Source: Pusillimonas caeni (GTDB taxonomy: Bacteria > Pseudomonadota > Gammaproteobacteria > Burkholderiales > Burkholderiaceae_B). From it: 64,000 bases of DNA. The notes beneath the pieces are model-generated. The model was not told the origin of the DNA, ran no database searches, and saw only the letters and a list, made by a program, of their open reading frames with translations. A program made the translations under genes and the position numbers. Position 1 is the stretch's first letter. Each line of letters starts with the position of its first letter. This document shows, one piece after another, positions 63,715-64,000 of this stretch. The stretch covers positions 651,297-715,296 of the forward strand of contig NZ_PDUW01000002.1 in assembly GCF_003545815.1 (NCBI RefSeq), given 5' to 3'.

Positions 63715-64000
63715 GTGTTCGAACGCATTATTCGTTTTTCCATCGAGCAGCGCTGGCTAGTCATATTGGCTGTTCTGGGGATGGCCGCGCTGGGCGTCTT
63801 CAACTACCAACGCCTTCCCATCGACGCCGTGCCCGACATCACCAATGTGCAGGTACAGATCAACACAGCCGCGCCGGGCTATTCGCCCCTGGAAGTCGAG
63901 CAACGGCTGACCTATCCGCTTGAAACCGTCATGGCCGGCATCCCCAATCTGGAGCAGACCCGCTCGCTCTCGCGCTATGGGCTGTCCCAAATCACCGTGA
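63715..64000 (+). CDS. czcA: CzcA-like HME-RND efflux pump, start only
   Basis: A GTG at 63715 (AAGAGGAA at 63700-63707 just upstream) opens MFERIIRFSIEQRWLVILAVLGM, then FNYQRLPIDAVPDITNVQVQI and LEVEQRLTYPLETVMAGIPNLE. This is the canonical N-terminus of heavy-metal RND transporters (CzcA/CnrA/HelA). About 95 of roughly 1,040 residues are visible before the window edge. It should expel divalent cations together with czcB and czcC. Confidence 0.92.
   Translation, partial: MFERIIRFSIEQRWLVILAVLGMAALGVFNYQRLPIDAVPDITNVQVQINTAAPGYSPLEVEQRLTYPLETVMAGIPNLEQTRSLSRYGLSQITV

Noticed and set aside
1..64000. tRNA, rRNA, IS element, transposase, integrase, CRISPR
   Set aside because: Looked for by motif reading; none could be supported. 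Absence of a tRNA is by eye only and a covariance search would be decisive.

Overview
The window looks like a high-GC betaproteobacterial chromosome, most likely Alcaligenaceae (Bordetella/Achromobacter/Pusillimonas-like). This rests on gene content and codon style; no rRNA or tRNA gene was seen to confirm it. Two parts differ in texture. Bases 1 to about 31,000 are dense, very GC-rich chromosomal DNA. From about 31,000 to 64,000 the DNA is more mixed and carries plasmid- and ICE-type genes and cargo.

Left part. A 5'-complete but truncated PPK2 polyphosphate kinase and a 19-cysteine copper-storage-like protein are followed by a tandem duplication. Each copy pairs a kexin/subtilisin-like (S8 plus P-domain) lipoprotein protease with a 152-aa exported partner resembling the external chaperone ORF2 of the Aeromonas sobria protease ASP (1333-6305). 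Next come a glycosyltransferase/PIG-L deacetylase pair, a CigR-like exported protein, and a regulator-rich metabolic cluster at 9.3-14.5 kb (DJ-1/PfpI, cupin, MHS transporter, XRE-cupin regulator, isochorismatase-fold hydrolase, AraC). A DUF4139 protein, an aldehyde dehydrogenase, a MATE exporter, a DUF1453 protein and a methyltransferase follow. At 21.1-28.2 kb a perfect Zur-like palindrome precedes a four-gene operon: TonB-dependent receptor, ExbB-like channel, DUF2149 protein, and an exported, membrane-anchored CobN-like protein. It is probably a zinc-starvation system. A Cache-GGDEF diguanylate cyclase and a DUF3396 (type VI immunity-like) protein close this part.

Right part. An AraC regulator is divergent from a leuA-type 2-isopropylmalate synthase whose leader holds a 42-codon upstream ORF and two hairpins. 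After about 400 bp with repeated GGGAACA motifs comes a defence-island-like stretch: intact and broken toxin-antitoxin genes (HigA, a chimeric HigB/ParE remnant, a ParD-like antitoxin), an IetA/IetS-like AAA ATPase plus subtilase pair with a third coupled gene, an XRE regulator, DUF2958, and an unusual two-gene cassette of a GHKL ATPase and a 731-aa phosphoribosyltransferase-like protein (40,725-44,152). The latter is the best candidate for an undescribed system.

From 45 to 60 kb lies a conserved Tn4371-family-like ICE/plasmid backbone: DUF932, ParB (with an in-frame amber stop), RadC-like, DUF736, XRE, DUF2958, DUF2285-type regulator, AlpA-type HTH, RepA, an iteron/DnaA-box origin, ParA, a small RHH-like protein, DUF2840, TraF peptidase and a DUF3363 relaxase. 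Metal cargo is inserted in it: dmeR-dmeF-ykvA between parB and radC, and czcI-C-B-A after the relaxase, running off the right edge. No integrase, transposase, IS or CRISPR array is visible.
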